From M3007 sp041741155 (GTDB lineage Bacteria > Bacteroidota > Bacteroidia > Chitinophagales > Saprospiraceae): 64,000 nt of DNA. Each line of letters begins with the position of its first letter. Within the stretch, counting starts at the first letter, position 1. Both the position numbers and the translations under genes were made by a program. Below, in pieces: positions 24,313 through 32,551 of this stretch. The DNA lies in assembly GCA_041741155.1 (NCBI GenBank), contig JBGSKO010000120.1, forward strand, positions 1-64,000, written 5' to 3'. A model generated the notes under the pieces. The model made no database searches. It worked only from the letters and a program-made list of their open reading frames with translations, and had not been told where the DNA came from.

Positions 24313-25488
24313 TTACCGAAACGGCGTCGCAAACTTCGCATCCGTCAGCAATGCCTCGTCCGTGAGCGTGCGGAGGAACGCAACGAGTGCGGCCTTGTCG
24401 TCTGCGCTGAGGTTGAGGCGCAGGGGCTGGCCGGCATTGGGCTGGCCGGCGGGGATGCGCAAGCGATTGTCGAGTGCGGGACCTGCCTGCACGCCGGAAT
24501 TGTAATGTTCCACAACTTCTTCGAGGGTCTGGAAACGACCGTCGTGCATGTACGGCCCGGTGGCCGCCAGGTTTTTGAGGGAGGGCGATTTGAAAATGAT
24601 CGTTTCGCCCGCATCCAGGCCGTTGCTGAGGCTGTTTTGCACCAGTGCAAAGGTGGGCAGGGTGTGGCAGGCGGCGCAGGCTACCCCCTGGGGTGGCCCC
24701 AAAATGAAAAGTTGTTTGCCCCGGTTTTCCTGTTGCGTGTAGTTGGGGAACGGCGCCCCGTTGCCGGCGCCCGGTACGCCGGGGTTGAATACCGCCGCAA
24801 AACCCTGGTCAAACTTGCTGCCCGCAGATACCATGCTGCGCACGAACTGCGCCAGCGCGCGTTTCATTTTTTCTTCCGTGATCTCCCGGCTGCCGAACGT
24901 TTCCTCAAAGAGGGCAGGGTAGTACTCCAGCCCTTGCATCTTCTGAATGACTGCGTCCATGCCGCCATGCGCCGCGTCGAAACCCATTTCTACAGGGTCT
25001 TTGATGGGCTGGGTGACCTGATCCTCCATATCTACCGCGCGTTTGTTCCAGAACATGCGCTCGCCGGTGTAAAAATTGCCGTTGGCCAGTCGCATGGAGT
25101 GGGCGCCGGTGAGTTCGCCATCAAGGCCCCGGCTGAACGTGCGGTCGTCGCTGAACCCCATTTCCTGGAGGTGGCAACTATTGCACGCGATGGTGTTGTT
25201 GCGGCTCAGATTTTTGTCGTAAAAAAGTACCCGGCCCAGCGCGGCGCCGGCATCGGTCACGCGGTTGATGCTGGGGGCATTGTCTGTAGCCTGAATGTTT
25301 GGGCCGTAATGCACTGGAAATGCCGGCGCGGCATAGTTGGGCAGGTTATTGAAATCGAGGGTGAGGTATTTTTGAATGACGGCGTGGTTGTCGGAAGTCG
25401 GGTTTGCAACTTCGACTTTTTTGCACGCGGCGAACAGGAGGACCAGAACGGCGAGCAGGGAAACGGGCGAAAGGATGTTTTTGATCAT
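24313..25488 (-). CDS. diheme cytochrome c peroxidase (MauG/CcpA type), lipoprotein
   Basis: 391 residues with a lipoprotein signal (LLAVLVLLFAAC, Cys about residue 22). Two c-type haem sites: CNSCH (102-106) and CAACH (271-275), with FWNKRAVDMEDQVTQPI and MGFDAAHGG regions typical of bacterial cytochrome c peroxidases. It reduces H2O2 in the periplasm using electrons from a small cytochrome or the respiratory chain. The C-terminal end is duplicated 8.7 kb away. A second, more MauG-like role (protein modification) cannot be excluded. No partner cytochrome gene is adjacent. Confidence 0.93.
   Translation of the reverse strand: MIKNILSPVSLLAVLVLLFAACKKVEVANPTSDNHAVIQKYLTLDFNNLPNYAAPAFPVHYGPNIQATDNAPSINRVTDAGAALGRVLFYDKNLSRNNTIACNSCHLQEMGFSDDRTFSRGLDGELTGAHSMRLANGNFYTGERMFWNKRAVDMEDQVTQPIKDPVEMGFDAAHGGMDAVIQKMQGLEYYPALFEETFGSREITEEKMKRALAQFVRSMVSAGSKFDQGFAAVFNPGVPGAGNGAPFPNYTQQENRGKQLFILGPPQGVACAACHTLPTFALVQNSLSNGLDAGETIIFKSPSLKNLAATGPYMHDGRFQTLEEVVEHYNSGVQAGPALDNRLRIPAGQPNAGQPLRLNLSADDKAALVAFLRTLTDEALLTDAKFATPFR
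24314..24417. repeat. right copy of the 104-bp direct repeat
   Basis: This is the 3' end of the peroxidase gene itself, 102/104 identical to 15538-15641. The pair bounds an 8.7-kb island containing only T9SS-cargo genes. Identity starts at the stop codon. Confidence 0.9.
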
Positions 25489-25548
25489 GACTATTGGTGC
25501 ATTAGACTTGATTTGTTTTGTTGATCTGGAAGCTTCCCGTTGGTTTTT

Positions 25549-26403
25549 TCAGGATACTCCATCCGAACACAGCCCCGTCCATTCCACCCCGATTCGACCT
25601 TTGGCATCCATGCCAACCAGCCCTACTTCGGCAACGGGGTCATGCTCGAAAAACAGGAGTTGTTTTTCCCGGACGGCCTCTTCCAGCAGGGCTGTTTTTT
25701 CTTCCATCGAGACGAGCGGGCGTATATCGTAGGCCATGACGTACGGCAGGCCGACGTGCCATTGCGAGGGGATCGTGTCGGCGCAATAGAGGACAGTATG
25801 TTGCCCGGTATTCAACACAGGTACCATCATGGCTTCGGTATGTCCGTAGAAAAAACGCACCTGGAAACCCGGCACGAACTCGATGTTTTGGCGCACATCC
25901 ACGAAACGCAAGCGCCCCTGTTCGTGCAGGGGCATGAAATTTTCGGTCAGAAAAGAGGCGCGCTCGCGGGGATTCGGGTGGATAGCCCACTGGAAATGCG
26001 GCTCGTTCGTCCAGTAAGTGGCATTGGGAAATGCCGGTTCTACCAGGCCGGTATCCTCGTTTTGCCAGAGTGCGCCGCCGCAGTGGTCGAAGTGGAGATG
26101 GGTGAGAAAAACATCGGTGATGGCTTCCCGCTGCACGCCGGCTTGGGCCAGGGAGCCGAACAGCGTTTCGGATCCGTGCGGCTCGAAGTGGGCGCGAAAC
26201 TTGTCGTCCTGTTTATTTCCGAGACCGGTGTCAATCAAAATTTTCCTGCCGCCGGTTTCCACCAGCAAGGCCCGCATCGCCCAGGTACACATATTGCTCG
26301 GGTCGGGCGGGTTCATTTTTTCCCACATACGGCGCGGCACCACGCCGAACATGGCGCCGCCGTCGAGTTTGAGGTAGCCGGTGTGGATGCTGGTGAGTTT
26401 CAA
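25549..26403 (-). CDS. MBL-fold metallo-hydrolase
   Basis: 284 residues with the metallo-beta-lactamase motif THLHFDHCGG (His102, His104, Asp106, His107), a later His in FYGHTEAM and Asp in YCADTIPS. This is the pattern of the MBL family that includes lactonases and phosphodiesterase-like enzymes; the substrate cannot be told. It overlaps ribH by four bases, so it is translated with it, possibly hydrolysing a pathway-related or damaged metabolite, but that is only inference from co-transcription. Confidence 0.85.
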   Translation of the reverse strand: MKLTSIHTGYLKLDGGAMFGVVPRRMWEKMNPPDPSNMCTWAMRALLVETGGRKILIDTGLGNKQDDKFRAHFEPHGSETLFGSLAQAGVQREAITDVFLTHLHFDHCGGALWQNEDTGLVEPAFPNATYWTNEPHFQWAIHPNPRERASFLTENFMPLHEQGRLRFVDVRQNIEFVPGFQVRFFYGHTEAMMVPVLNTGQHTVLYCADTIPSQWHVGLPYVMAYDIRPLVSMEEKTALLEEAVREKQLLFFEHDPVAEVGLVGMDAKGRIGVEWTGLCSDGVS

Positions 26404-26915
26404 AATCCTATTTTCTTTTTGCCCTCGGCGCCTCCGCGTTTGAGCGCGGCCATGCGAATGGCGGTGACGGCGGCCTCCACGCCTTTGTTGCCGTGTTTGC
26501 CTCCGGCGCGGTCGATCGCCTGTTGCTCATCGTTGGGGGTGAGTACGCCGAAGATGAACGGTTTGCCGGAGGCGATGCTGAGGGTGACCAGTCCTTGTGC
26601 CACGGCCTGGTTGATGTACTCGTTGTGGTTGGTTTCCCCCTTAATGACACAGCCAAGACAGATCACGGCATCCAGGCTTTTTTGGCCGTTGAGGATGCGC
26701 GCGCCGGCGGGTAGCTCGAACGAGCCGGGCACCTGCACGGTGTGGATGTTTTCCGGCTTGGCGCCGTGCCGGATCAGGGTCTCGTAGCAGCCCTCGTACA
26801 GGGCATGCGTGATGTGGGCGTTCCATTCGGCCACTACGATACCGAAGTTCATGTGCTCCGCTGCCGGAATGTTGGCATCGTCGTACTGCGAGAGATTTTT
26901 AAGTGCGCTTGCCAT
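26400..26915 (-). CDS. ribH: 6,7-dimethyl-8-ribityllumazine synthase
   Basis: 171 residues; condenses 5-amino-6-ribitylaminouracil with 3,4-dihydroxybutanone phosphate to lumazine, the penultimate step in riboflavin synthesis. Motifs: EWNAHITHALYEG, TVQVPGSFELPAGAR, AVICLGCVIKGETNHNEYI (catalytic His), FGVLTPNDEQQAIDRAGG. The N-terminal extension of about 20 residues is common. No other rib genes or FMN riboswitch are seen nearby. It lies six bases from the lipoprotein gene upstream and overlaps the MBL gene, forming a likely operon lipoprotein-ribH-MBL. Confidence 0.95.
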   Translation of the reverse strand: MASALKNLSQYDDANIPAAEHMNFGIVVAEWNAHITHALYEGCYETLIRHGAKPENIHTVQVPGSFELPAGARILNGQKSLDAVICLGCVIKGETNHNEYINQAVAQGLVTLSIASGKPFIFGVLTPNDEQQAIDRAGGKHGNKGVEAAVTAIRMAALKRGGAEGKKKIGF

Positions 26916-26921
26916 CGGTGG

Positions 26922-27737
26922 TTAGTATTGCGGGACGCCGTGATAGAATTTGTAGACTGCACCCCGGATTTCGTAAGCGAATTTTTCCTCCGGTTTGGTA
27001 TTGACCAGGTTGTATAGCGTGAGGGTGTCGTTGGTGCCGTTGTACCGGAAACCGTACATTTTTTCCGAGCCGGGCTTGCTGGATTTGGATAGAGTGATCA
27101 CGTCCATCGTTTCTTCCGCCACAAAACAGTCGCCGCCGGTGCAAACGCTGTACTGGTCGTAGTCCTTCCAGTTCATAATGAGTCCACCCGGGGTAAACTG
27201 GATGGTGTCACGGCCGGCGCCCAGCGGGAGCAGAATACCACCGAACAGGTTGTAGTTCAGGGCGGTCGTGAATGCGGCGTATCCGTTCAGCGTATTGGCT
27301 TTGGATTTGACGAAGCGGTCCATTTTCATGCTGCCTTGCGTACCGTCGAACAGGGTGATTTCCTTGTTGCCTTTCGATTGGTAAAGCAGGAATATAGATT
27401 TGCCCTGGCTGGCGCCCATGACTTCGAGGGTGTCCTTGTTGTACTTGACCGGGAGCGCCCACTTTTCGATGCCGTTGTAGCAGATCACGCTGTCGGCTTT
27501 GTTCGGGTCGAACTCGAACGCGTAGGCATACGGGACGTGCGCATTGTTCATGGCGCTCAGAACGGAGCCGTATTGGTTGGCGCGGGCGCAGAAGTCCATG
27601 GCGATCCAATGGCCGGCGAGGATGACCGGGCTGGCAGAAGTGTCATCGGATTGCTGGTTGGCAGCATTCGGAGTATCATGTTTGCAGGCGGCGATGGCGA
27701 AGGCAAGCGCGCCGAGGAGCAGAATTGTTTTTTTCAT
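26922..27737 (-). CDS. hypothetical lipoprotein
   Basis: 271 residues with a clear lipoprotein signal (TILLLGALAFAIAAC, Cys ~18) and a following low-complexity linker (NAANQQSDDTSAS). The body (AGHWIAMDFCARANQYGSV; PYAYAFEFDPNKADSVICYNG; DTIQFTPGGLIMNWKDYDQY) suggests an 8-10-stranded lipocalin-like barrel in composition; no catalytic motif. Function unknown. Has its own TACTTTTG promoter 29 bases upstream, and is followed by ribH after six bases, so it may head that operon. Confidence 0.7.
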   Translation of the reverse strand: MKKTILLLGALAFAIAACKHDTPNAANQQSDDTSASPVILAGHWIAMDFCARANQYGSVLSAMNNAHVPYAYAFEFDPNKADSVICYNGIEKWALPVKYNKDTLEVMGASQGKSIFLLYQSKGNKEITLFDGTQGSMKMDRFVKSKANTLNGYAAFTTALNYNLFGGILLPLGAGRDTIQFTPGGLIMNWKDYDQYSVCTGGDCFVAEETMDVITLSKSSKPGSEKMYGFRYNGTNDTLTLYNLVNTKPEEKFAYEIRGAVYKFYHGVPQY

Positions 27738-27765
27738 GATTTGTGCAATGTTTGGTTGTAGGGCG

Positions 27766-27773
27766 CAAAAGTA
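27766..27773 (-). promoter_or_regulatory. -7 box of the lipoprotein-ribH-MBL operon
   Basis: TACTTTTG on the minus strand, exact TAnnTTTG, 29 bases before the ATG at 27737. It lies just upstream of the LysM gene's stop codon in the intergenic space. Confidence 0.5.
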
Positions 27774-27779
27774 GTGCCC

Positions 27780-28631
27780 TTACCGCAAATACCGCACTTT
27801 CACAAAAAACCTCGGGTCGCGGGCGCCAATTTGCCGGGCCGCAGCGGCGGAAAGTACCACTTCAATGTTGCTGGCATGGCCCACCGGGATGCGTCCGATG
27901 ACCTTGGCATACACGGTACGCCGGCTCATGGGGTTGGTTACCGCCATGACCGAGCCGATAGCGGCCTCGCGGTGCAGGGCGTACAGGTCGCCTTTTTCAT
28001 TGCTGTCCTTTTGCCAAAAACACACGCCCTGGGACGCTACTTCCTTGTTGCTTTTTTTCGCTTCGTCGTAGCGCTGTTGGTGGGCCTGGTCGGTGGTGGG
28101 CGGCGCTGCCGGCGTACGCCATTCGGCGGAAATGCCCTCCAGCCCCAGCCAGCCGACATGCAGGAGTTGGCCGGGATAGAGCTGTTCGCTTTTCAGGTTG
28201 TTTCGGCTTTTAATGGAATCCACCGGCATGCTGAAATGGCGCTTGCAAATCTGGAAAAGGTTATCGCCCTGCTGTACCACGTAGTAAATCGGCGCGAATT
28301 TGGCAGGGGCAAAGTTTGTACCTTTGTAGCGTCGTATGGCTCGGTTCGGGATCGGGATGCTGACGAGCATACCGACATGCAGCACAGGATCGGTCTGAAA
28401 CTCGGGGTGTAACGTGTACAATTCCTCCAGGCTCAGGCCGTAAAATTTGGCGAGCGTAAACAGCGTCTGCTTGGGCTTCACGATGTGGTGAATCAGTTTT
28501 TGACTGTTGGTCACGGTGAGTAGTACGCTGTCTTTCGGCGTGAGCAGGCTGCCGGTGCCGGAGGCCGCCTGACCCTGCAAAAAAACAGGGCCACATAGGG
28601 CCAAAATCAGTAATAGGGGTAAAATTCGCAT
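27780..28631 (-). CDS. LysM-domain protein with C-terminal double-psi beta-barrel
   Basis: 283 residues with signal peptide (MRILPLLLILALCGPVFLQGQ). Two LysM peptidoglycan-binding domains (HHIVKPKQTLFTLAKFYGLS; YYVVQQGDNLFQICKRHFSM), then a Pro/Gln-rich linker, then a DPBB/RlpA-like domain (YALHREAAIGSVMAVTNPMS; VYAKVIGRIPVGHASNIEV; AARQIGARDPRFFVKVRYL). Probably binds the cell wall at the division site or outer-membrane junction; catalytic activity like RlpA lytic transglycosylase is uncertain. The start at 28631 is chosen because of the signal peptide and the TACATTTG box 23 bases upstream; a TTG-started extension of 67 residues overlaps kdsB. Confidence 0.85.
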   Translation of the reverse strand: MRILPLLLILALCGPVFLQGQAASGTGSLLTPKDSVLLTVTNSQKLIHHIVKPKQTLFTLAKFYGLSLEELYTLHPEFQTDPVLHVGMLVSIPIPNRAIRRYKGTNFAPAKFAPIYYVVQQGDNLFQICKRHFSMPVDSIKSRNNLKSEQLYPGQLLHVGWLGLEGISAEWRTPAAPPTTDQAHQQRYDEAKKSNKEVASQGVCFWQKDSNEKGDLYALHREAAIGSVMAVTNPMSRRTVYAKVIGRIPVGHASNIEVVLSAAAARQIGARDPRFFVKVRYLR

Positions 28632-28653
28632 AGTTTTTCTCAAGATGTCGGGA

Positions 28654-28661
28654 CAAATGTA
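28654..28661 (-). promoter_or_regulatory. -7 box of the LysM gene
   Basis: TACATTTG on the minus strand (exact TAnnTTTG), ending 22 bases before the ATG at 28631, inside the divergent intergenic region shared with kdsB. Confidence 0.55.
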
Positions 28662-28703
28662 CGCCCAAACAAGCCAATCGAACCAATATAATATATCGAA
28701 CAA

Positions 28704-29426
28704 ATGGTACTTGGAGTTATTCCTGCCCGCTACGCATCCACGCGTTTTCCCGGCAAACCGCTGGCCCTGATCGCCGGCAAGAGCATGATCCAGCGGGTGT
28801 ATGAGCAAGCTTGTCAGGCCCGGCTGGTACAACAGGTCGTGGTGGCCACCGACGACGCGCGCATCCTAGAGCACGTTCGCGCCTTCGGAGGGGAGGTGCT
28901 GCTGACCCGCCCGGAGCACCCCAGCGGCACCGACCGCTGCGCGGAGGTGGCGAAAAAATTTCCGGAAGCCGAGTTGATTCTGAACATCCAGGGCGACGAG
29001 CCGTTTGTGCAGCCGGAACAGATTGACCTGCTGGCGGAAACGTTGCTCCGAAATGCCCGATGCCCGATTGCTACCTTGGCCAAGCGTATCGAACAGACCG
29101 ATCTGCTACACAACCCGAACGCGGTGAAGGTGGTTTTTTCGCCTAAACATGGCGCGATATACTTCAGCCGGCACCCGATCCCGTTTGTGCGGGGCATTGC
29201 GCCGGAACATTGGCTGGAGCATACAGATTTTTACAAACACATTGGCTTGTACGCTTTTCGGCGCAACGCGTTGCTGCGCATTGCCCGCCTGGCTCCCACG
29301 GCTCTGGAACGCGCCGAATCGCTGGAGCAACTGCGCTGGCTCGAACATGGGCTGCGCATTGCCGTGGGGGTAACGGAGCTGGAAACGATCGGGGTGGATA
29401 CGCCGGAGGATTTGGAGCGGTTGTGA
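28704..29426 (+). CDS. kdsB: 3-deoxy-manno-octulosonate cytidylyltransferase
   Basis: 240 residues. Makes CMP-Kdo from CTP and Kdo, the activation step for LPS inner-core synthesis. Motifs: IPARYASTRFPGKPL at the N-terminus (CTP binding), HPSGTDRCAEVA, NIQGDEPFVQPEQI (metal site), HIGLYAFRR, and GVDTPEDLERL at the end. Length is the usual ~245. Divergent from the LysM gene; ends in a bidirectional hairpin shared with the convergent M16 gene. Confidence 0.96.
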   Translation: MVLGVIPARYASTRFPGKPLALIAGKSMIQRVYEQACQARLVQQVVVATDDARILEHVRAFGGEVLLTRPEHPSGTDRCAEVAKKFPEAELILNIQGDEPFVQPEQIDLLAETLLRNARCPIATLAKRIEQTDLLHNPNAVKVVFSPKHGAIYFSRHPIPFVRGIAPEHWLEHTDFYKHIGLYAFRRNALLRIARLAPTALERAESLEQLRWLEHGLRIAVGVTELETIGVDTPEDLERL

Positions 29427-29455
29427 TGCCAAATAGCATCGCAAGGGCGATAAAA

Positions 29456-29491
29456 AAAGGGTGTGAACGCCAACCAGCGCCCACACCCTTT
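29456..29491. terminator. bidirectional terminator between kdsB and the M16 gene
   Basis: A 10-bp stem AAAGGGTGTG (29456-29465) with CACACCCTTT (29482-29491), with A runs on the left and T's on the right of the stem, placed between the convergent stops at 29426 and 29513. Confidence 0.7.
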
Positions 29492-29512
29492 CAGTGAAAT
29501 CCTGCAATCGCC

Positions 29513-32284
29513 TTACGGCTTCAATTTCTTCGACACGACCTTGCCCTCGGCATCCAGCTGGATGATCTCCATGCCGAGTTCTTTCAGGCCCGGCAGTACT
29601 TTTTCGGCGTCGCCGGCCAGGAACCAGTTGATATCATTGGGCTGTACCACGGTTTTGGCCACGTTCTGCACATCTTTCAATGTCAGGTTTTGTACACGCT
29701 GGCTGTAGGCTTTCCAGTAGTCATCCTTCAAGCCGTACTTGACAATCTCGACAGCGCTGCCGTTGACGGCGCCATTGGTTTCTCACATACCCGACATTGC
29801 CATCACGGTATTCTGCTTGGTTTTGTCAAACTCCTTTTGAGTCAAGGGCTTGTCGCCAACGTACTGGTTAATTTCCTTGATGACTTCCTGGATACTTTCC
29901 TTGGTTTTGTCGGTTTGCACGGGTGCGAACACGAAGAATGGGCGCTGGCCGGCGGTGTTCATAATCATGGAACGGGAGCCGTACGACCAGTGCTTGTCCT
30001 CGCGGATGTTCAGGTTGATGCGGCTGGTAAAGTCGCCGCCGAGTACGTTGTTCATCTGTTCGATAGCTGTTTCATCTAGTTGGCCGTAGGGTTTGGTCAG
30101 GTGGCCTGCAAGGATGAGGCTTTGCTGGCTTTCCGGTCGGTCAATCAGGAAAACTTTCTTTTTGTTGGTGGCCGCTACTTCCGGGATCACCTTTTTGGGT
30201 ACATCGCCTTTGCTCCAGGTGCCGAAGCGTTTTTCTAATTTTTCCACCAGTTCGGCCATCGTGATATCGCCGGTGACAACGATGGTGGCGTTGTTGGGTT
30301 TGATCCAGCGCTGGTAGAACCCGCGCACGTCGGCCAGTTCCATGTTGGCAACAGTCTCCTCTTCGCCGGTGCCGCTCATGGGCATGCCGTATGGGTGGTC
30401 TTTGCCGTAGAGCAGTTCGGGCATGACCCGGATGACCATGCCGGTCGGGTTTTTCTTTTCATTCTGGATGCCGCTGATCTGTTGGGCTTTCAGGCGTTGG
30501 AGGTCGGCTTCCGGGAATGACGGGTTGAGCACCACGTCGGCCATGAGGTCGAGGCTGGGGTCGAGCGACTGGCGCAGGGTGTTGAGGCCGACGTAGGCGT
30601 AGTCGAGGTCGCTGGAGGTATTGAGCGATGCGCCGAGCAATTGGAGGCGCTCGTTCAATTGGAGGCTGTTGAGCGACTTCGTGCCTTCGTCCAGCATGTT
30701 CATAGCGATGTTGGCGAGGCCCAGTTTGCCGCCAGGCATTTTGTCGGTGCAGAAGCCGGCGTTGAACAACATGTTCATGACCACGGTCGGGCTTTCGGTG
30801 CGACGGGTAAGTACGACCTTCATGCCGTTTTTGAGCGTGGCGCGCTGGAGGTCGGGGAACTGGGCGCTCACTTTGTTGTCCACTGCCGGTGCTTTGGTGC
30901 GGTCGGCTTCAGAGCCGGTGACGGAGTACTCGGGGAACGGCGAGCAGGTGAGCGTGAAACGTCCGCGGGTGAGCCATTTTTTGACGGCGTTGTGGATGTC
31001 TTTGGCTGTCGTTTGATCGTACCAGCGCAATTTCTTTTTGTAGTAATCGGCGCTGCCACCGTACACCTCGTTTTCGGCCAGGGCATCGCTTTTGCCGCCG
31101 AAGCCGCCGATACGCTCCAGTCCTTTGATGTAGTTGGCAAAATAAGCCGCTTTCACACGGGCTACTTCCTCTTCGGTGGGGCCTTTGGCGATAAATTCTT
31201 CGAGAATTTCGTTGATGGCAGCCTCTACTTCTTCGAGCGTCTTGCCATTTTTTACGTTGGCCTGGATGAGGAACTCGCCGGAGATTTCTGCCGGGTTACC
31301 GAAGGCAAACGCCGAAGAGCATAGTTGTTTTTCATAAACTAACTTCTTGTACAGGCGGCTGTTTTTGCCGGCAGCCAGCACATCGGAAGCGAGGTCCATC
31401 CAGACGGACTCCTGGGTGCCCCACTGGGGAGCATGCCACACCATGTTGATGCGTTCTTCGGGTACGCGGTCCTGGTAGGAGGCGCGGGTATCGCTGTTGC
31501 GGACGGGGATGTTCACGCCGGGCCGGGCAATGGTTGGGCCGGCGGGGATGTTGCCGAAATACTTGAGCGCTTTTTCGTAAGCAGCCTCCGGGGTGATGTC
31601 GCCGGCGATAACCAGCACGGCATTGGCAGCGCCGTAGTAGGCCTTGAACCACTCGTGTACGTCGTCGAGGCTGGCGGCGTTGAGGTCTTCCATTTCACCG
31701 ATTACGGTATGGCCGTAGGGGTGGTGTGGCGGGTACATTTCCTTTTGCATGATGTCCCAGCCGCGGGCGTAGGGCTGGTTTTCACCCTGGCGTTTTTCGT
31801 TTTGCACCACGCCGCGCTGTTCGTCCAGTTTAGCCTGGTCAATAGCGCCGAGCAGGTGGCCCATGCGGTCGCTTTCGAGCCAGAGCACCTGATCGAGGGC
31901 GCCGACGGGCACGTTTTGGAAATAGTTGGTGCGGTCCTCGTTGGTGGTGCCGTTCAGGTCGGTAGCGCCGATAGCTTCGAGGGCCTGGAAGTAGTCGGTG
32001 TTGAAATTTTCCGAGCCGTTGAACATCAGGTGTTCGAACAGGTGCGCGAAGCCGCTTTTGCCAGGCTTCTCGTTTTTGGAACCCACGTGGTACCACACGT
32101 TTATGGCTACGATGGGCGCCTTGTGGTCTTCATGCACGACCAGGCGCAAGCCATTGGGCAGGATGAATTTTTTGTACGCGATGTTGATATCATCGGGGTT
32201 GTACTTGGGGATGTCCTGCGCAAAAAGGGCGGACGAGGGTTGGAGCATAAAGGCCAGAAAGACCAATAAGAGCAGTTGCTTCAT
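29513..32284 (-). pseudogene. M16 (insulinase-type) peptidase interrupted by an in-frame UGA
   Basis: The reading frame starts at 32284 with a signal peptide (KQLLLLVFLAFMLQPSSALFAQ). Its first M16 domain is intact: HLFEH (81-85, HxxEH zinc motif) and Glu ~163 in VVQNEKR. The second, non-catalytic half follows (TLKNGMKVVLTRR). After ...MAMSGM the codon at 29785-29783 is TGA; the same frame goes on (ETNGAVNGS...KDDYWKAY) for another 89 codons to a true stop at 29513. Homologues as I recall them read GxWETNG here, so TGG to TGA is the simplest change. Truncated protein 833 residues rather than about 923. It may be a real inactivating mutation, a sequencing error, or a still functional truncated enzyme. 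Confidence 0.8.
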
Positions 32285-32500
32285 GTGTGTGCGTTAATTG
32301 TTATTGTAAAACTTGTATTCGCCCCAATGAGGCGTATCGGGCCGGTTTTGTTGCATGGCCCGGTGTGAAATTCTGCTACTATTTGCCCGGAGGGTAGAAA
32401 CATTGGATGAAGGACCGGTTTGGGATAGCGAAGGGCGAAAACATCGTGTCGGAAGGAGACCGGGGTTGGATCCAAAATCAAAAAGTCCCTGGGTGGGGTA

Positions 32501-32531
32501 AACTTTCCAGGTTTTTAAAACCTGAAAAGTT
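32501..32531. repeat. short palindrome of the TTCCAGGTTT family (degenerate)
   Basis: In the 267-base gap between the M16 and S41 genes, two 15-base arms (AACTTTCCAGG / CCTGAAAAGTT ends) pair with one mismatch around a single T. The core matches the inner palindrome of the elements at 34.45, 48.40 and 58.64 kb. The rest of the gap holds nothing else clear. Confidence 0.6.
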
Positions 32532-32551
32532 TTGGGCCGGGAATAAATACA

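Noticed and set aside
26922..26927. FMN riboswitch near ribH
   Set aside because: Only six bases separate ribH from the gene upstream; no conserved RFN-like structure was found in the window.
29513..29785. UGA recoding as selenocysteine or tryptophan
   Set aside because: No selenocysteine insertion structure was recognised and M16 enzymes do not use selenocysteine; UGA works as a stop in many genes here.
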